Notes under the pieces: generated by a model
Databases searched by the model: none
Told to the model about the DNA's origin: nothing
Seen by the model: the letters and a program-made list of their open reading frames with translations, nothing else
Part shown: positions 4,426 to 5,458 of the stretch, one piece after another
Position numbering within the stretch: position 1 is the stretch's first letter
How the letters are laid out: the number at the start of each line of letters is the position of its first letter
DNA from: a bacterium
Lineage (GTDB): Bacteria > Verrucomicrobiota > Kiritimatiellia > UBA8416
NCBI GenBank assembly: GCA_020048935.1
Contig: JAIFLS010000204.1
Coordinates: 1-5,458 of the forward strand
DNA: 5,458 nt
Reading direction: 5' to 3'
Translations under genes and position numbers: made by a program

Positions 4426-5458
4426 TTGAATGCAAATTCGCTACCCAGGTGGAGAGGATTTAATCTGCTCGATTATTTCACATCCGACATTCCACAAACA
4501 CCATCGGCACATCGAACAACCGATGATGACCTGAAATGGATGCGCGACTGGGGATTCGATTTCATCAGATTTCCAATGGCTTATCCCAGATATATATCTT
4601 TTGACAGGAAGAATCCTCTAAAGGCCGAAGACGTCTGCAATTTCGACAACAGAGCAATTGCCGAAGTAGATAGACTCGTTGAGAGAGCTGTGAAATGCGG
4701 GTTGCACGTCAGCCTGAACCTCCATAGGGCACCCGGTTTCTGCATCAATGCAGGCTTCAGGGAGCCATTCAACCTATGGAATGATGAGTCTGCACAGGAT
4801 GCTTTCTACTCGCACTGGGAAATGTGGGCAAAACGATACAGAGAAATACCCGTTAAGATGTTAAGTTTTGACCTGGTTAATGAGCCCGCCTATATCGACG
4901 ATATGAATAACCAGTTTGCCGCTAAGATAAGGGTGCCAGACGATATTTACAGAAAAGTGGCTGAAGGGGCGGCGAAGGCAATCAGGAAGCACAGCCCTGG
5001 CAGGATGATAGTGGCCGATGGAAATAATATTGGCAACGATGTTGTTACAGGTATCAGCGACCTGAACATTGCACAGAGTTGCAGAGGTTACTATCCCAAC
5101 TATGTATCGTGTTACCAGGCATCATGGGTCTGGAAAGACATATCGCAGGCTCCAATGCCTCTCTGGCCTGGCACCATCGACGGCAGGGAATTCAGCAAAG
5201 GAAACCTCGAGGAATTCTACAAACCATGGATAGAGCTTTCGAAAAGCGGTACCGGTGTTCATTGCGGAGAGTGCGGCTGTTACAGCAAAACACCTCACGA
5301 TGTTTTTATGGCTTGGTTCGGAGATGTACTCGACATCCTTACTGAAAACGGAATCGGATATGCTCTCTGGAATTTCAGGGGCGATTTCGGGATTCTCGAT
5401 TCCGGAAGAAAAGACGTGAAATATACAGACTGGTACGGACATAAACTCGACAGCAGAC
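4426..5458 (+). CDS. glycoside hydrolase family 5 (cellulase-type) enzyme, 3' end cut by window
   Basis: At least 344 residues of a GH5 (PF00150) retaining beta-glycosidase, most likely an endo-beta-1,4-glucanase, are visible. The TIM-barrel landmarks run RGFNLLDYF (10-18), WGFDFIRFP (42-50, Arg48), SLNLHRAPG (96-104, His100), FDLVNEP (148-154, acid/base Glu153), HCGECG (279-284, nucleophile Glu282) and ALWNFRG (313-319, Trp315). The frame is closed upstream by a TAA at 4408, and the only start before the first conserved residues is TTG at 4426, with a GGGG run about 9 bases before it. There is no signal peptide, so as read the enzyme is cytoplasmic and may act on imported oligosaccharides. 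Length suggests that only a few C-terminal residues are missing. AT-richer composition and more A/T-ending codons than the left-hand genes suggest transfer. Specificity could also be another beta-glucan or mannan. Confidence 0.9.
   Translation, partial: MNANSLPRWRGFNLLDYFTSDIPQTPSAHRTTDDDLKWMRDWGFDFIRFPMAYPRYISFDRKNPLKAEDVCNFDNRAIAEVDRLVERAVKCGLHVSLNLHRAPGFCINAGFREPFNLWNDESAQDAFYSHWEMWAKRYREIPVKMLSFDLVNEPAYIDDMNNQFAAKIRVPDDIYRKVAEGAAKAIRKHSPGRMIVADGNNIGNDVVTGISDLNIAQSCRGYYPNYVSCYQASWVWKDISQAPMPLWPGTIDGREFSKGNLEEFYKPWIELSKSGTGVHCGECGCYSKTPHDVFMAWFGDVLDILTENGIGYALWNFRGDFGILDSGRKDVKYTDWYGHKLDSR

Noticed and set aside
5122..5442. Minus-strand open frame inside the GH5 gene
   Set aside because: It is antisense to conserved GH5 catalytic motifs and has no recognisable domain.

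Overview
The window comes from a GC-rich bacterial chromosome. The gene families on its left (PHP, DRTGG, DUF1893, DUF3783) and its REP/REPIN-like repeats suggest an anaerobic or facultative proteobacterium, perhaps a gammaproteobacterium. That lineage is an inference; no marker gene is present.

Positions 1-3405 hold two compact minus-strand gene groups. The upstream group, read from 3405 down to 1515, encodes a GHMP-family kinase that best fits mevalonate kinase, a DUF3783 protein and a DUF1893 protein, with gaps of only 23 and 32 bases. The second group, read from 1197 down to the left edge, encodes a DRTGG-domain protein, a PHP-domain metal-dependent phosphoesterase (4-base gap) and the start of a membrane protein whose ATG overlaps the PHP stop codon (ATGA). 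PHP and DRTGG proteins of this kind are known as neighbours in [FeFe]-hydrogenase or redox gene clusters of anaerobes. The six genes could form one functional neighbourhood, but no hydrogenase is visible here.

The two groups are separated by a REPIN-like unit: two hairpins in opposite orientation with 10-bp inverted ends. An 85-bp stretch containing one of these hairpins recurs in the same orientation upstream of the kinase gene, so the kinase operon lies between direct repeats.

Positions 3667-4425 are gene-poor and rich in structure. They hold one plausible 50-codon reading frame of unknown function, alternating G and C runs that can form competing hairpins, and a 22-bp near-perfect inverted repeat built from a 12-bp unit. 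From about 4330 the base composition drops, and a plus-strand glycoside hydrolase family 5 (cellulase-type) gene begins with a probable TTG start. It runs off the right edge with both catalytic glutamates present. It lacks a signal peptide, and an in-frame TAA lies 15 bases before its start. Its composition and codon use differ from the left-hand genes, which suggests acquisition by transfer (or, less interestingly, a chimeric assembly).
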